DNA of 64,000 bases from Tretioscincus oriximinensis (Eukaryota > Chordata > Lepidosauria > Squamata > Gymnophthalmidae). The position numbers and the translations under genes are program-made. The notes under the pieces were generated by a model. That model had not been told where the DNA came from. It did not search any database and was given only the letters and a program-made list of their open reading frames with translations. The stretch spans positions 868,515 through 932,514 of the forward strand of contig JAJVDF010000168.1 of NCBI GenBank assembly GCA_022410635.1, written 5' to 3'. The stretch's first letter is position 1, and the number at the start of each line of letters is the position of its first letter. Of this stretch, positions 22,265 to 33,535 are shown piece by piece.

Positions 22265-22491
22265 TTATATCTCAATTTTATCAACCCAAAGGGAATTAAA
22301 ACACCTTACATAACCTCCCATTCTTCTCTTCACAGCAGACACTCTGTGAAGTAAGTGGAGCTGAGGGAGTTCTGAAGAACAATAACTGCCTCAAGGTCAC
22401 CCAGCTGGCTTTTGTGGAGGAGTGCAGAATTGAACCGAGAGACTTCCAGATAAGAGTCTGATATTCTAACCACTACACCAGACTACACCAT
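22265..22491 (-). mobile_element. SINE B with a SINE A-type tail
   Basis: The minus-strand head and body are SINE B ('agccagctgggtgacctt', 'gtctctcggttcaattc'). The 3' end reads 'aattccctttgggttgata', which is like the SINE A tail and not like the L2-like tail of the 12.0 kb copy. Confidence 0.78.
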
Positions 22492-22732
22492 TAACCTTTC
22501 TTGGCTAAATAGTGATTCCTCGCTTTATTTTTTGTATTTCACTTCATGTTTTAACAAAAAAGGAGGGAGGGAGCAAAGGAGACGGGGAAGGGCAAAAGAG
22601 GCATGGGATGAAGTGCTGGGAACATTGAAAAGTCAGTGGGACTGATGAGGGAGGGAGCATGGCCTGGAGTGGGGGCATGGCCTAGGAGGAAGGGGTTGCG
22701 GCCCTCAAGTAATGTTACAAATAAATAGNTAG
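22492..22732. other. Non-coding stretch, nothing recognised
   Basis: G/A-rich patch, no element recognised. Confidence 0.4.
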
Positions 22733-22933
22733 AGTTAATTATTTGATGCGGCCTCTGGGAATGGAGCAAAAGGCAGGATGCCTGAAACACCATTTGCAGG
22801 GAGTCGAGAACAGGTGAGATTTTCGCCTTCTTCTGCTTGAGACTTCCCAGGTGCAATTGGTGGGCTTCTGGGTGAAACAGACTGGATAGGCTCCAGCCCC
22901 ATTCAGCAGGGCTCCTCCTATATTCTTATGTAG
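22733..22933 (+). mobile_element. CR1 3' end fragment
   Basis: The 3' UTR blocks 'ggagcaaaaggcagga', 'caccatttgcagggagtc' and the terminal 'cttatg' match type II CR1. An N is present near 22729. Confidence 0.8.
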
Positions 22934-23884
22934 GAAAGGTTCCTTATCCCTGTGATACAGTTAAGAATACGCAGGTACTTACACTCTGGAGGATGGAGTC
23001 TGCTGAAGGGAAAATGTTAAATCCTTGGCAGTGAGCTTGAGCACATTTCAGGAAGGCAGAGGGGCTTGGCATATTATGGACTGTAGGGTTACAAAGGATC
23101 AGATGTGCCTGACCAACAACAAGAAGTTGAACCTGCCCATGTTGAAGGAAGGCCACATGGATAATTCTCCTTCAGTGCATTCATATTTGAATCTTTGCTC
23201 CGGCAGCCAATATGCCTGATGTTGAAGACCAAAGCCAACATTTGGAAAGAAAGAGAAAAACTGAAATCTGTAATAAACTGAGCCAAATGTTTCAATGGAG
23301 TGTGTTCTGAGAAATGGAGTGTGTAAGGACTCATTTCTTCCTGCTTAATGGCCTTGAATGGATGTCTCCATGGAGCTGCGTTCTTCACGGTTCAGGGCAC
23401 GCTTTGGATGTGATGTGTACAGTGGAGAAGAGAAATGAGACCAGCTGAGGAACATGGGTCTCCACTTCTCCAAAAAGCTGGAAGTAAGAGTCGTTCATGT
23501 CACAGAGCCAATTCCTCATGTTCTGGCTCATTGCGATACTAGAATCTGAACTCTTTCGAGCAGCAGGAAATACTCTGATAAGAGTATCAGGACAATCCTG
23601 TGCATCTTAACTTCACAAAGAATCTTGCTGAATTCACAGGGAGGTTTACAGGGATCTTTCTTAACTGCAGTCTTTGAGCAATCATTGAATGACATCAACA
23701 AATCAATGAAATGTATTTCCTTGCTATCTAGGATCTGATGTTTGCATAAATGTCCAGGTTGGCAACCTCAAAAGGCACCGATTGGGACACAATTCTCTAG
23801 TCATCTACTCATATAAAAGGTTCTTTTTTTCACATACTTCTAGTGGAAATAATGTTTCCTGCCTTTCCTGCTCTTCCAGGCAGA
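22934..23884. other. Non-coding stretch, nothing recognised
   Basis: About 950 bases without a gene or repeat that I recognise. Confidence 0.45.
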
Positions 23885-24055
23885 AGCATTCCTGCTTCTC
23901 ATCTACTCCTAGGAAGTGTGAAATCTGTGTTCTAGTCATTCTGTGCTCCACATGTCTGACCTGTCTCGACCTCATTGTGATTGGCTGCAAATATGTCATG
24001 TGACATACAGAACACCAAAAGGATAGAATACAGCACTCATATTTCCTGCAAAAAT
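23885..24055 (-). repeat. Unnamed dispersed repeat D/E, minus-strand copy
   Basis: Its reverse complement carries 'tgtcacatgacatatttgca' and 'gccaatcacaatga', parallel to 1135-1290 and 33385-33530. Confidence 0.5.
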
Positions 24056-24242
24056 GTTTCCAGGATGTGGGAACACTTGTGGACGGCTTAAAAATAATTC
24101 ACACAAGATATTTTATGATATGTTTAGGTACGGTTTGGGTACGATTAGTAGTACAAATGATCTGTTCCTACTAATCACTTGGACTATTCCCTTGTCAAAT
24201 ATGAATTTGACCAAGATATCGTCTTCTATGACCAAAGAGTGG

Positions 24243-24331
24243 ACATAAGAACATAAGAAGAGCCATACTGGATCAGGCCACAGCCCATCAAGTCCAGCAT
24301 TCTGTGTCACACAGAGGCCCACCAGATGGAC
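24243..24331 (-). mobile_element. CR1 3' end fragment, type II
   Basis: The plus strand starts ACATAAGAACATAAGAAGAG, the complement of the octamer tail, and continues through 'ggccacagcccatcaagtc' and 'tgtcacacagaggcccacc'. Confidence 0.88.
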
Positions 24332-24556
24332 AAGTCATATATCAAACTTGTGGGCTGAGAAGAGAGGCTTAAATTTATTTCTCTGTTCCATCATTCTGTG
24401 TATTTAATTTACAGAATTGTTTCCTTTTTTACCCACAGGCAGAAGTCCAGGAAGACTAGCAGAAGCCAGTCAAATCTAACCTCTTTAGACAGATTACAAT
24501 CACTGCTATAGGTTTCTCCAGATATAGATCAAAGCCCACAGTTGACCTAGGTAATT
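24332..24556. other. Non-coding stretch, nothing recognised
   Basis: No element recognised. Confidence 0.4.
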
Positions 24557-24916
24557 GAGAATGCTAAAGATGAAGAAGATGAAGAAGATGAAGAAGACGA
24601 TTTCTATACTCGGCTTTTCGAAAGTTCTGGGTTCTTATACCCCACTTTTCTCACTTTTCAAAGAGACTCAAAGCGGCTTACAAGGATATTTTGCCCGAAG
24701 GCTGACATTCTATCTTCCCCACCAGGCTGCTGTGGTTCCCATTTATCTACTTGCAGTCAGTTGCAATTTCTTGTCATTCTTGCTTTCAAATAGCTGAGTT
24801 GGCTAGAGCTACTGGCTAGTGGAAGGTGCTTACCCCACCCAAGTCCAACACAGGACTTCGAAACCCCATCTCCCAGATGAGAGACCATTTCCTAAGCAAC
24901 TGACCCATTNGTGCCT
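24557..24916 (-). mobile_element. SINE A with GAA/GAT tail
   Basis: On the plus strand it starts with the tail (GATGAAGAA repeats), then 'ttcttataccccacttttct', 'tcaaagcggcttacaagg', the body, and ends with the tRNA-like head. It is a near full-length minus-strand copy. Confidence 0.85.
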
Positions 24917-25433
24917 GCGTTGATATCAATGATGTCCTCAGTATAATCCTGGGATGCTATCACAAATCATCTTTATTACAGGAAATTCAGCAATGATATC
25001 AGTTTTCCCGTAACAGAGGTTGCTTACCTCTACCTGCTATCTGCTACCTGAAGTCATCCCTATGTATGTTGCATGCTTAATTCCTACTGCTCTGCCTATT
25101 ATTCTCCTGCTTAACAAAAAGATAAACTGTTCCTTAATCTTTCAACCTTGGCTGTCATATAGAGTCCAAGCAGCTAGCAGATGTATGCTCACAGATTGCA
25201 GCTGGGTAGCTATGGGGCAAAAATCACACCTTGCTCTCACTTCTTCTTTAAGCACTTCAGAGATTCATTTTTTGCTTGGAAAGGATAGAGAGGTGAGGCT
25301 GGAGTCACTTCTCTCTTAAATGGCTATAAAGGGGGAAAGAAAAACGATAGGGGAATTCCATTCTCCCCAGGTTCCCTGAATAGAAATCAACTTCCATTTT
25401 TTCCCTTAAAAAAAGAAAAACTGCCATCCTTAA
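24917..25433. other. Non-coding stretch, nothing recognised
   Basis: No gene or repeat recognised. Confidence 0.4.
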
Positions 25434-25706
25434 ACTAAGAACACAAAGAGAAGCCCTGCTAAGTGAGGCCAGAGCCCATCTAGTCCAGAACTCTGTCTCA
25501 CACAGTGGCCCACCTGGGCATCTCATGCAGAAAAAGGCAAAATCTTCACCTGTTTTTAACTCCCTGCAAATTGTACTTCAGGAATTCTGCCTTTTGCTCC
25601 ATCCTGGAGGTAGTATCAAGATATCATCCTAGTAGCCGTTTATACCCTTGGCTTTCATGGACTTGTCTAATCCTGCCCCAAAGCTATCTAGAGTCTAAGC
25701 TACCAC
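25434..25706 (-). mobile_element. CR1 3' end, divergent copy
   Basis: The plus strand reads 'agagcccatctagtccag', 'cttcacctgtttttaactcc' and 'tacccttggctttcatgga' in the order of a minus-strand type II CR1, with many substitutions. Confidence 0.8.
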
Positions 25707-25712
25707 CTGGTT

Positions 25713-25990
25713 GAGGCACAGTAGTACAGAGGTTATGTAATGAACTTTCAATCAAGAGGCCTATTCTCAAAGCCTTGTGTCGGCTGTGGATAGGGGTGAG
25801 CTCCCTCTACTGGCCATAGCTTCAGCCATCTCAGCAAAGCAAGCCATTGCAATTAGATAAATGAGTTACCACCACCACGTGTTGGAGGAAACAGAATGTA
25901 AGACTCAGGGCGAAAAATAGCTTGTAAGCTGTTTCAAGTCCCTTTGAGTGAGAAAAATGGTGCATAAAAACCCAGTTCTTCTTCTTCTTA
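25713..25990 (+). mobile_element. SINE A-like element, divergent head
   Basis: The body 'gagctccctctactggcc' and the end 'gtttcaagtccctttgag' with a TTC tail match SINE A. The head resembles that of the copy at 21556. Confidence 0.72.
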
Positions 25991-26267
25991 AGACAGGACT
26001 ACTCTTCATCTATCTCAACTATTATGACCAATATATCCAGATCTGTTGTTTTCGTCTGGGCAAAGCCATCCGACTGTGTCATTGCTTGCCAGATTTCCCT
26101 TTCTCCCCAGACACAATGCAATGCCAAGTCAAAGTCCTTTGTAGCTTTCACTGATGTGAAATTAAGAAGCTACCTAGTTTGGCTGAAGACTGCAGATGGC
26201 ACCAGGCGTTTGGATTGTGCTGTGAAAAACACAAATTACTTCAGATACTTTGCTGAGCGCAAAGTGC

Positions 26268-26408
26268 TATACCAATGTGAGGGTTTTGCCTTCTGCTTCA
26301 GACTGCTCAAATGCAATCGGTGGGCCACTGTGTGACACATAATGCTGGACTACATGGCTCTAGCCTGATTCAGCAGGGCTCCTCTTATGTTGTCCTATGT
26401 TCTTATGT
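26268..26408 (+). mobile_element. CR1 3' end fragment
   Basis: The blocks 'ttttgccttctgcttcagac', 'ggtgggccactgtgtgaca' and 'cagcagggctcctcttatg' match CR1 3' UTR and end in TTCTTATG. Confidence 0.82.
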
Positions 26409-26539
26409 AAAAGAAGTTTGGGTTTTAATCAGAGCAGAAGTCACATAGAGGCCAGAAGTTCTACTTATATTCCCTGGACTGATTCAAAAACCTTTCATCA
26501 AGTACAAGAATAAGGAGCATACGTTCCTTCCTGCACTAA

Positions 26540-26640
26540 GTTTTATTTTGGGATATGTTTTGGAATAGGGGCCTGCCATCTGCATGATAGTGTAGGCTAT
26601 GGCAGACCCCAAATAGAGCCTACCACAGACTCTACTGGAT
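26540..26640. mobile_element. Hairpin MITE family 2, fragment
   Basis: The blocks 'ttattttgggatatg', 'cctgccatctgcatga' and 'tagtgtaggctatggcaga' match part of the element at 46789-46967. Confidence 0.6.
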
Positions 26641-26649
26641 CTACCCTTG

Positions 26650-27165
26650 AAGACGGTTTGAATGATGAAACTGATACAGAACGCAGCAGCTGGCCGAACA
26701 GACGCAATGCACTGGCTGCTCATTTTGCTTCTGAGCCCAATTCAGGATTATAACATTGATGTATAGGGCCCTAAAGAGTTTGGGCCACAAATATTTGAAG
26801 GAACATCTCTTCCCAAATGTACAGTACCTGCCTACACCCTAAGATCTTCTGATGAGGCTCTCCTCAATGCTCCATCTTCTTCACTCATTAATTGGGCATG
26901 GATACATGGGAGGGTCCTCTCTGTGCTAGCCCCCAGGCTGTGGAATGGTCTTCCCACTGAGGTGCATCATGTGTCCACTCTGTACATGTTTAGACACCTG
27001 TTGACCTGCCCTTGCAATTGAGCCAAAATTCTCCTCTCCTTTAAAATCCTGTTACTATTTTTAACTGTTCTATAGTAACTGTTCTATGGTCTTTTATTGT
27101 CACCTGCCTCGACACCTCTGGCTATAAATTTAAGTAGTAAGTGAATGAAAAAATGAATGTTTGAA
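26650..27165 (+). mobile_element. L2-like LINE 3' fragment
   Basis: Translation gives KLIQNAAAGRT near the start, then VLAPRLWNGLPTEVHHVSTL and a final FRHLL. This is the end of an L2-type reverse transcriptase ORF (compare KLQLVQNAAARLL at 4.3 kb). Frameshifts are present. The 3' end is A/T-rich. Confidence 0.75.
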
Positions 27166-27282
27166 TCTAGCTTTTATCCACCTTCAGAGTGGAAGATCAC
27201 AGCAGCAAGGTAGATAGCAATGCTAAAACATCTTGCCACTCTCTGATTGGTTTTTCTGCTCTGAAAGTAGATTTATCATCAT

Positions 27283-27314
27283 CATCGTTGTCGTCGTCAT
27301 CGTCGTCGTAGTTG

Positions 27315-27406
<92 letters not shown>
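27283..27406. repeat. (GTC)n then (ATT)n microsatellite
   Basis: About nine GTC/ATC units lead into about 30 uninterrupted ATT units. A separate ATG/ATC run is at 27449-27482. Confidence 0.95.
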
Positions 27407-27409
<3 letters not shown>

Positions 27410-27448
27410 CCCTTCTGCCAAAGGGAGGGTGCGTGTAGCTTTTGTTGC

Positions 27449-27482
27449 TAATAATGATGATGATGATCATCATCATCATCAT
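27449..27482. repeat. ATG/ATC inverted microsatellite
   Basis: ATG units switch to ATC units at the midpoint, forming a short palindrome. Confidence 0.85.
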
Positions 27483-27984
27483 AAATGTTGGTATTAGTAT
27501 TAGTAATTTCTTACTTTAATGCTAACTAAAAGGCTCTACTGCCCCTATAGTTTTCTTGGCTCCATTTGCGTCTTGGATCAACCAGTACATGCATTGTCCT
27601 GGCAGTTCACAATATTCATCTGATTTCAGCCATGCTCAAATTTATGTGATGCTATGATCCACAACACACATTATCTTCTCCAGGGCCACCAAAGGGTCTG
27701 TTGTTTACTTAGCCTTCCTTAATGCCCAACTCCCACAGCCATATGTANCTACTAGAAAAACAATCATTTTAACTATACAGATCTTCACGGGCAAGATGAT
27801 GTCCCTGGTTTTTAGTATTCTGCCTAGATTTGCCATAGCTTTCCTCCCAACCAGCAAACATCCTTTATTTTAACTTTTAAATTAATATTTAATCTACATG
27901 TACATCTCCTTCATTTCGCTCTGTGCATCAGGACATCTCTCTCCTGGCATAACCTAGCCTGAGACCAAGCAACAAGGCAGGAAA
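27483..27984. other. Non-coding stretch, nothing recognised
   Basis: No gene or repeat recognised. Confidence 0.4.
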
Positions 27985-28090
27985 GGTTAGAGAGAGAGAT
28001 ACAATAGATAGATAGATACAGAGATATAGAGAGAGAGAGACTGAAAGAGAGGGAGAGATACAGAAAGAGAGGGAGAGATACAGTAGATAT
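27985..28090. repeat. GAGA/GATA low-complexity tract
   Basis: Mixed GAGA, GATA and 'gagagatacag' units, the last repeated three times. Confidence 0.85.
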
Positions 28091-28180
28091 ACAATTTCAG
28101 AGAAATAGCCGTGTTAGTCTAGCAGAAAGTCCAGCAAAGGAGCGAGCAGCACTTTGACACTAACTTGAGAAAAGTGGTTG

Positions 28181-28218
28181 GCATAAGCTTTCGTAGACAG
28201 GTCTACTTCTTCAGATGC
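28181..28218 (-). ncRNA. Hammerhead-ribozyme-like core in the Penelope-like element
   Basis: On the minus strand GCAT (stem I), CTGAAGA (the conserved CUGANGA box), a GTAGA/TCTAC stem II, GAAA, and ATGC (pairing with GCAT) come in hammerhead order. Stem III would be extremely short. One extra A between the CUGANGA box and stem II is atypical, so activity is uncertain. Penelope-like elements are known to encode such minimal hammerheads. Confidence 0.4.
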
Positions 28219-28429
28219 TGAGGGACTAAAGCCAGGGTCAGGTATTTATAGGAAAATGTGTATGAGAGAAGACAAAGCATATGCAACTGTAGGGAGGTGT
28301 TGAATTGCAGGTAGAAAAACAGGTAAATAGCAGGAACTAATCTCCTTGTGTGAAAAAGTGCCTGGGGCAACAAGGGGCAATGTCTAGTAGAGAAGCAATC
28401 AAGTACTTAGCAGGTTTCATAAGAATGTA

Positions 28430-28552
28430 TAGTTGGCCAGGAAACTATTGTCTCTGTTAAGTCCTTTGCTGATGGCCTGGAACTTGTGAATGTATTCAAG
28501 TTCTGCTGCTTCTCTTTCAAACCTTCCTTTGTAGTTTCTTTGTTCAAGAACT
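28430..28552 (-). pseudogene. Penelope-like protein C-terminal fragment
   Basis: About 40 codons read YKGRFEREAAELEYIHKFQ followed by ISKGLNRDNSFLANY. The E-R-x-x-E-x-x-x-I and GLN signature fits the protein end seen in Penelope-like and related elements. No catalytic region is present. Confidence 0.5.
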
Positions 28553-28555
28553 GCA

Positions 28556-28682
28556 GACAGATATACAGACAGACAGACGGATGGACAGACGGATGGACAG
28601 ACGGATGGACGGACGGACGGACGGACGGACAGACAGACAGACAGATAGATAGACGGGCACAGACAGACAGACAGATAGACAA
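28556..28682. repeat. GACA/GACG/GATG tetranucleotide array
   Basis: GACA, GACG and GATG units in blocks: (GACGGATGGACA)n, then (GACG)n, then (GACA/GATA)n. It touches the Penelope-like remnant. Confidence 0.95.
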
Positions 28683-29455
28683 ACAGATGTTAATCTGCCT
28701 GCCTGGGGGATGGCTGGGGGCATACAAAAATTAAGGTCCCCCAGAAGCCCATACTTCTGAAAAAATTATGTGGACATGGTAAGCTTTGGAGAGATACAGT
28801 TCAGCAAAATCTGCATCTTATCCTTATAGCTCATCCTGGGTGACTCTCAAGCTTTATGCGTGCATGCACATATGTGCAGCGCGCGCACACGCACCACCAC
28901 ATTACAAAAAGTAGGTTTTATGCCAGCCTCATCAGTGTGGCAGGGTAATAAGGTCAATGTGAAAACAACTGGAAGGCACATTCCTCAGTAAACATGCGCT
29001 GAGTGAAAACAGCCCGACCTTATGTTGTAGAATCCAAACCCATTGAGTCAATTGCCAGAAAACATGACATGACCTTTCAGATTCAGTGAGCATCAGGCTC
29101 TGGGAGCATGCTGCCGCGCTCTTTTCCATTTCAGTGCTGCCCCCGGGGGCCTCAAGTCACCGGAAATAATAGCTCAGGCCTCTAAATCTGCACTCCTTTA
29201 ATGAAANATATATATATATATACACATGGCATCCAGTTTGACCCGGGTGGCAGATACTTTTTCCTGTAAGCTTAGCTCAATTTCTTTAAACTTAACAACC
29301 CCCTTGCTGGCATTATTTATTTAATCCTCATGTGCGTGCTGGTTGCACACGCACACACACACACACGTACATGAGAATGCACACACGTACACATGCGTAC
29401 ATATTCACGCTACTTTTAAATCATTCTCCGAATTTGGAGAGGGCTCCACTTTGGC
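28683..29455. other. Non-coding stretch with short dinucleotide repeats
   Basis: CA/GC-rich repeats near 28860-28900, (TA)n at 29207-29222 and (CA)n at 29346-29400. The part at 28910-29170 seems non-repetitive. Confidence 0.5.
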
Positions 29456-29995
29456 CTATTTATTTATTTATTTACATTTATATTCTGCCCTATACCCAAA
29501 GGTCTAAGGGTTGATCACTAGGAAAAAAAGATTAAAATAATTTAATAAATTAAATAAAACAATTTAAAAACACAACAGTCTAAAATATCATCATGCCTTC
29601 AAGGAGCAGGGAATGATCAGATGCATCTTCACCAGGATTTTGAGTGTTAACCGTGGGGCCTTGGGGGCTACCACAGAGAAGGTCCTTTCTTCTAGCCACA
29701 CCCCTTTAATGAGTCAAGGAGGTGGGACTATCAGGAGAGCCTCCCCAGAAGATCTTAGGGTGTGGGCAGGTACGTATGGGAGGANGTGTTCCTTCAAATA
29801 TTTGGGGCCCAAGCTNTTTAGGGCCTTGTAAGTCAATGTTAGTACCTTGAATTGGGCTCTGTAGTGATCAGGCAGCGAGTGCAGTCCTTTTGGGACTGGT
29901 ATAATATGTGTCTGGCCAGCTGTGCCTCAGAAACCTCTTTGCAACTTCCGAACCATCTTTAAGGGTAGCACCATGTAGACCTATGGCATCCAAAT
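29456..29995 (-). mobile_element. L2-like LINE, 3' end
   Basis: The left edge is the 3' tail (TTTATTTATTTA, then 'tattctgccctataccc'). To the right the minus strand encodes the same region as 3955-4725, recognisable from 'ggtacgtatgggagga', 'atttggggcccaagct' and 'ttgaattgggct' on the plus strand. Three Ns and many substitutions are present. It shows the complete 3' end that is missing from the 4 kb copy. Confidence 0.8.
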
Positions 29996-30180
29996 TACCC
30001 TTGTGCTAGGAATAATAGCCATGGCAGTCCAAAGAAGAGGGTGGGTGGGGCTAAATTCTGATCATATCTCAAGCATCGAGGGGTATCGTTTCTCTTAGCC
30101 AAATGTCACAGATTGCAAAATTCTTGAATTTTGCAAAAGTATTTCAGGAAAGAAGAAGGGTCACTTTTTGTACCCTGCAG
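29996..30180. other. Non-coding, nothing recognised
   Basis: No element recognised. Confidence 0.4.
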
Positions 30181-30310
30181 TTTTCTCAACCCAAAGGGAA
30201 TCAAAGCAGTTTGCATAAACTTTTGTTCTCTTCCCAACAGACACCGCAGGCGTGGCTGAGAGAGCTCTGAAGAACTTTAACTAGCCCAAGGTCACTAGCC
30301 CATGTGTGAT
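30181..30310 (-). mobile_element. SINE B fragment with SINE A-type tail
   Basis: The plus strand reads 'tcaacccaaagggaatcaaa', then 'aacagacaccgcagg' and 'ctagcccaaggtcac'. The head is missing. Confidence 0.7.
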
Positions 30311-30615
30311 GCAAGCAAAGGGAAGACAGGCCCAAATGAATCATGTGTTTTGCAAGAAGAAGAAAAATGCCCATCACCCATAGGCACCTGAAACAGGAGC
30401 TTGAAATTGGTGTGGAGAGAAAGAAGAGCTGTCTATCAACTTTGCCTTTACAATCTGATTGGTCAACAGCCTTTTCCAACTCCACCAATAGCCTTTTCTC
30501 CAGCTCTCTAGATACTGACCAAAACGGAATATTCTTACTTTGAATTTTCCCTCCTAAAATGAGGGAAAAGCAGCCAGCAACCTCTCCCAAATAGCCCTGC
30601 CTGTGAATTAAGATC
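30311..30615. other. Non-coding, nothing recognised
   Basis: A mid-length open frame crosses this region on the minus strand but it has no recognisable domain and includes adjacent repeats. Confidence 0.4.
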
Positions 30616-30849
30616 TCAAGGTGGAGGCCTGCTGGTAGTTCCTCCCCTTTCAGAGATGCAGGGAGAGGAACACATATGAAGGCCTTCTCTGTGGTGGTCC
30701 CCACATTTTGGAACAGCTTCCTATAGATGCTTGCTAGGCAGCTACACTGTATAATTTTTAGTGCCTGGCAAAACCATATCTCTTCACCCAACTTTTGATT
30801 CTTAGCTCCCTCTGCGTTCTGTCCATTCGGGGGGGGGGGGTGTGTGGAT

Positions 30850-30887
<38 letters not shown>

Positions 30888-30968
30888 CTTAGTCTTCTGT
30901 TACTTGCCCTAGGACCAGTGGTAAAGGGCAAGATATAAATCATTTTAAATAAATACATAAATAAATAA
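30616..30968 (+). mobile_element. L2-like LINE 3' end
   Basis: Translation includes EGLLCGGPHILEQ- or AFSVVVPTFWNSFL-like segments (compare AFSVVAPILWNRL at 63.7 kb), followed by 'ccagtggtaaagggcaagat' and an ATAAATAAATA tail. A GAT microsatellite lies within it. Confidence 0.72.
30852..30888. repeat. (GAT)n microsatellite
   Basis: About 11 GAT units within the L2-like 3' UTR, preceded by a run of about ten G residues. Confidence 0.92.
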
Positions 30969-31864
30969 GAATATTTTGTCATTTTAGTATGCCATAGTTT
31001 TACTCCACACATTGCTCCATTCATTTTTATGAGAAATACTGTGAGCCGATTTTATTTTTTTTTAGAATAGATATCATTCTACTTAAAAAGAACTGTCGGC
31101 GAACACAACGCACAGTACAAGAGAAGCAGAACAATCTGTGCTTGGCTCTCCTGAGAACTACATCTCTTTTTTTTTTGAGGAAGATAAGGCCTAATCTATT
31201 CCCAGAGACAACACCTGGATACTGCTGGAAGCTTTGGACAGAACCATATCCTGTGGCCCCAACCTGTGACTCAACTTTGCTCTTTGACATGTGCATATCG
31301 TCTTCAGTCACCCACCTTCAAAGGTTCAAGTGAGGTGAGCTGGTATGTTCCTCGACTAAACGAGGATGCAATGGGTTGGCCAGATGCCTTTCTAGTTAGG
31401 AGGGAAAGAAATAGCAGATTAACTTGATGTCTGCTTCTTACTTTATACAAAAGACATCCTCCCTGAGGTGAAGAGTTTGACTGAGGATACCATGCTTTCG
31501 TTTTCGTAAATAATACAACAGGTATACTCTCTTTGACATGGAATTTCTTTGCCTTGCCTCAGCATCTCAACCAGCTGAATTCACAGGTGGTTTAATATCC
31601 TTGAGAAGGCATTTGGCTATGCATACCATCAAGGAAGAAGACAGCTAAGATAATAATATCCTATTTACCAACTGGATGAAAGATGGACTGTTGTTTACAT
31701 AAAGAATCTGGGTGGACTGGAACGTTGCACACATCACATTCACTGAGTGTTATTCCAGGTAATTGGGTATAGAAGAAGAAGAGTTGTTTTTATACCTTTC
31801 TTTGTTTTATTCTGTAATTTATTCTAAATTTGGAATAAACTGTTTGCGATTGCATCCCCACTAA
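30969..31864. other. Non-coding stretch, nothing recognised
   Basis: No gene or repeat recognised. Confidence 0.4.
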
Positions 31865-32230
31865 CCTGTGTTCCCTTTACATTTCCTTGTATTCCCTGCA
31901 TATGGCATTTTCCATAAGTCATTTCTACGTTTGTCTTTCAGCAATGCCCAGCATTCTCTGCAAGCTGAGAGTCAATGAACTTTTACAGCTAGCCTTGAAG
32001 TCTCATGAGATTTACCGCAAAGGCTTTTTAGCCCCACAAAGGTTTTTTAGCGGATTTACACTGTAGACTGAAGTGATGGCAGAAAAAATGAATTATCAGG
32101 AAAAACTGGGACCCCAGGCCTTTTTAGCGAGTGGATTGCTGAATCTGCATGAACTCATGGGATGAATTCAGCCTGATGTAAGTTCAATAGTGGTAAAAAT
32201 TCTTCGTGGATATGCAGCCACAGTGCACAC
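31865..32230 (+). repeat. Unnamed dispersed repeat F, copy 2 (uninterrupted)
   Basis: The order 'ataagtcatt', 'cccagcattctctg', 'ccttgaagtctcatgagatt', 'aaaaattcttcgtgg' parallels 45340-46225, which has a MITE at the 'ccttgaag' position. This copy supplies the empty site. Confidence 0.6.
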
Positions 32231-33384
32231 AAAGTACCTTTATGGTCAGTTTAAGCTTGTTGGTCTCTTGGACTATTCCCCTATCCAAAATACAAAAGTA
32301 GCCTTAGAAATAACTGGCCATCACAAATGGGCCTAAAAATGCTTGGTTTCATATTAGTTTTTACATTTTCAAAACATACTTCCTTTCAATTAATATTTGT
32401 GCTTTCACTTGCGCACTAATTGTACGTGATATTCCATTTCTGGTCACGGACTGAACGATTGCCATTTAATTAAATATTTCAGAAGCGCGGTTCCCTGTGC
32501 CCTTGCGCAAAGAGGAATGGCATCTTAGGAAATTGACATTTCTGTGGGCTGCTCTGAGGGTGGAAAAAGGCAAAGCCAAGTGATAACTATTAACCCAACT
32601 TCATAACACCTTTGCATTTGTAAGTTTTGACATAATTGCCGACTCAACCCTGACGCTGCCTTAACGCTAATCCAATTTCACAATAAAAAAATCCAGGATA
32701 AAGCAAACCGGAGCATCTTCCCTATTTTTATGATATCATTAATTATTTTCTCACATTGGGACTTTTCAGGGTTTTTAAATAGGAGCCATTTGTCCCTCAG
32801 CAGGAGACGGCCATGCTTTTAGTCCTGACAACACCGACCCACCCCAAAACCTGAAGTTGCATAATCTGCTTTGATGACAATCCTTCCCCTGTGACCCTAA
32901 AAGTCAGGCTTGAGGTAGTCTCTGGGTCATCTGTCTGTTTACAATGTTTTGCTTCCAACCCGTGACAAGGTACACTTGCTCCGTCCCTTAATTGCAAAAG
33001 AACATTTTCAGACCTGTTATTCATTCCCAAGCTTTGGGCATTTGGTCAGGTTTCCTGGTGATTTTCTGCAGAAGGAAATCCCTCAACTCATTAAAAAAAA
33101 GAAAAGAAAGAAAAGAAACAGATTAATTGACCAGCTCGGTAACAAGGTGCCCCAAGACCCAATAAACTTCACAAAGGGTGCATTCCAATTACAACTGAGC
33201 CCAGCAGGAGCCTAATAAGCAAGCCAGCATAATCTTTCCCCCAACATTAGGAAACTTCTGTAAATGTTGCTTAAATATTCCACACACAGGAGGGAGGAGA
33301 AAGGAGAAGCTGTTTCATACTTCCATCAGGGAAGAGCCCAGAGAATCCTTGCCAATTGTTTCCCTATTCTCCAGTCACTGCTAA
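32231..33384. other. Longest repeat-poor stretch, candidate unique sequence
   Basis: No TE match is visible. The part 32400-32760 has balanced composition, homeodomain-type TAAT motifs and a BRE-like GC patch, as often seen in conserved non-coding DNA. I cannot show conservation from one sequence. Confidence 0.4.
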
Positions 33385-33535
33385 AAACAGGAAGTGCAAA
33401 TGGCGTATTCTAGCCCTTATACATGTCACATGACATGTTTTCACCCAATCACACTGAGAGAGAAGCAGCTAGGCATTGTAGAGCACAGAAAGGCTGGAGA
33501 ATAGAAGTTTGTGTCATTTCCTCCATTGTCATGGC
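33385..33535 (+). repeat. Unnamed dispersed repeat D/E, copy
   Basis: It shares 'tgtcacatgacatgttttca', CCCAATCACA and 'agaaaggctggagaata' with 1135-1290. Confidence 0.6.

Larger units (their letters stand above)
28093..28555 (-). mobile_element. Penelope-like retroelement remnant
   Basis: The minus strand first encodes a C-terminal segment (YKGRFEREAAELEYIHKFQ, then KGLNRDNSFLANY) resembling the end of Penelope-like proteins after their GIY-YIG endonuclease. It then carries the terminal non-coding block with CTGAAGA, 'cacgaaa'-like 'ctacgaaagcttatgcc', and ends in 'aacacggctatttctctgaa'. That end recurs at 47.4, 50.2 and 54.2 kb. The family assignment is from memory of repeat structure; the ribozyme-like core is listed separately. 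Confidence 0.65.

Noticed and set aside
30201..30791. 196-codon open frame on the minus strand
   Set aside because: It runs across an L2-like end and a SINE B in the antisense direction and has no domain.
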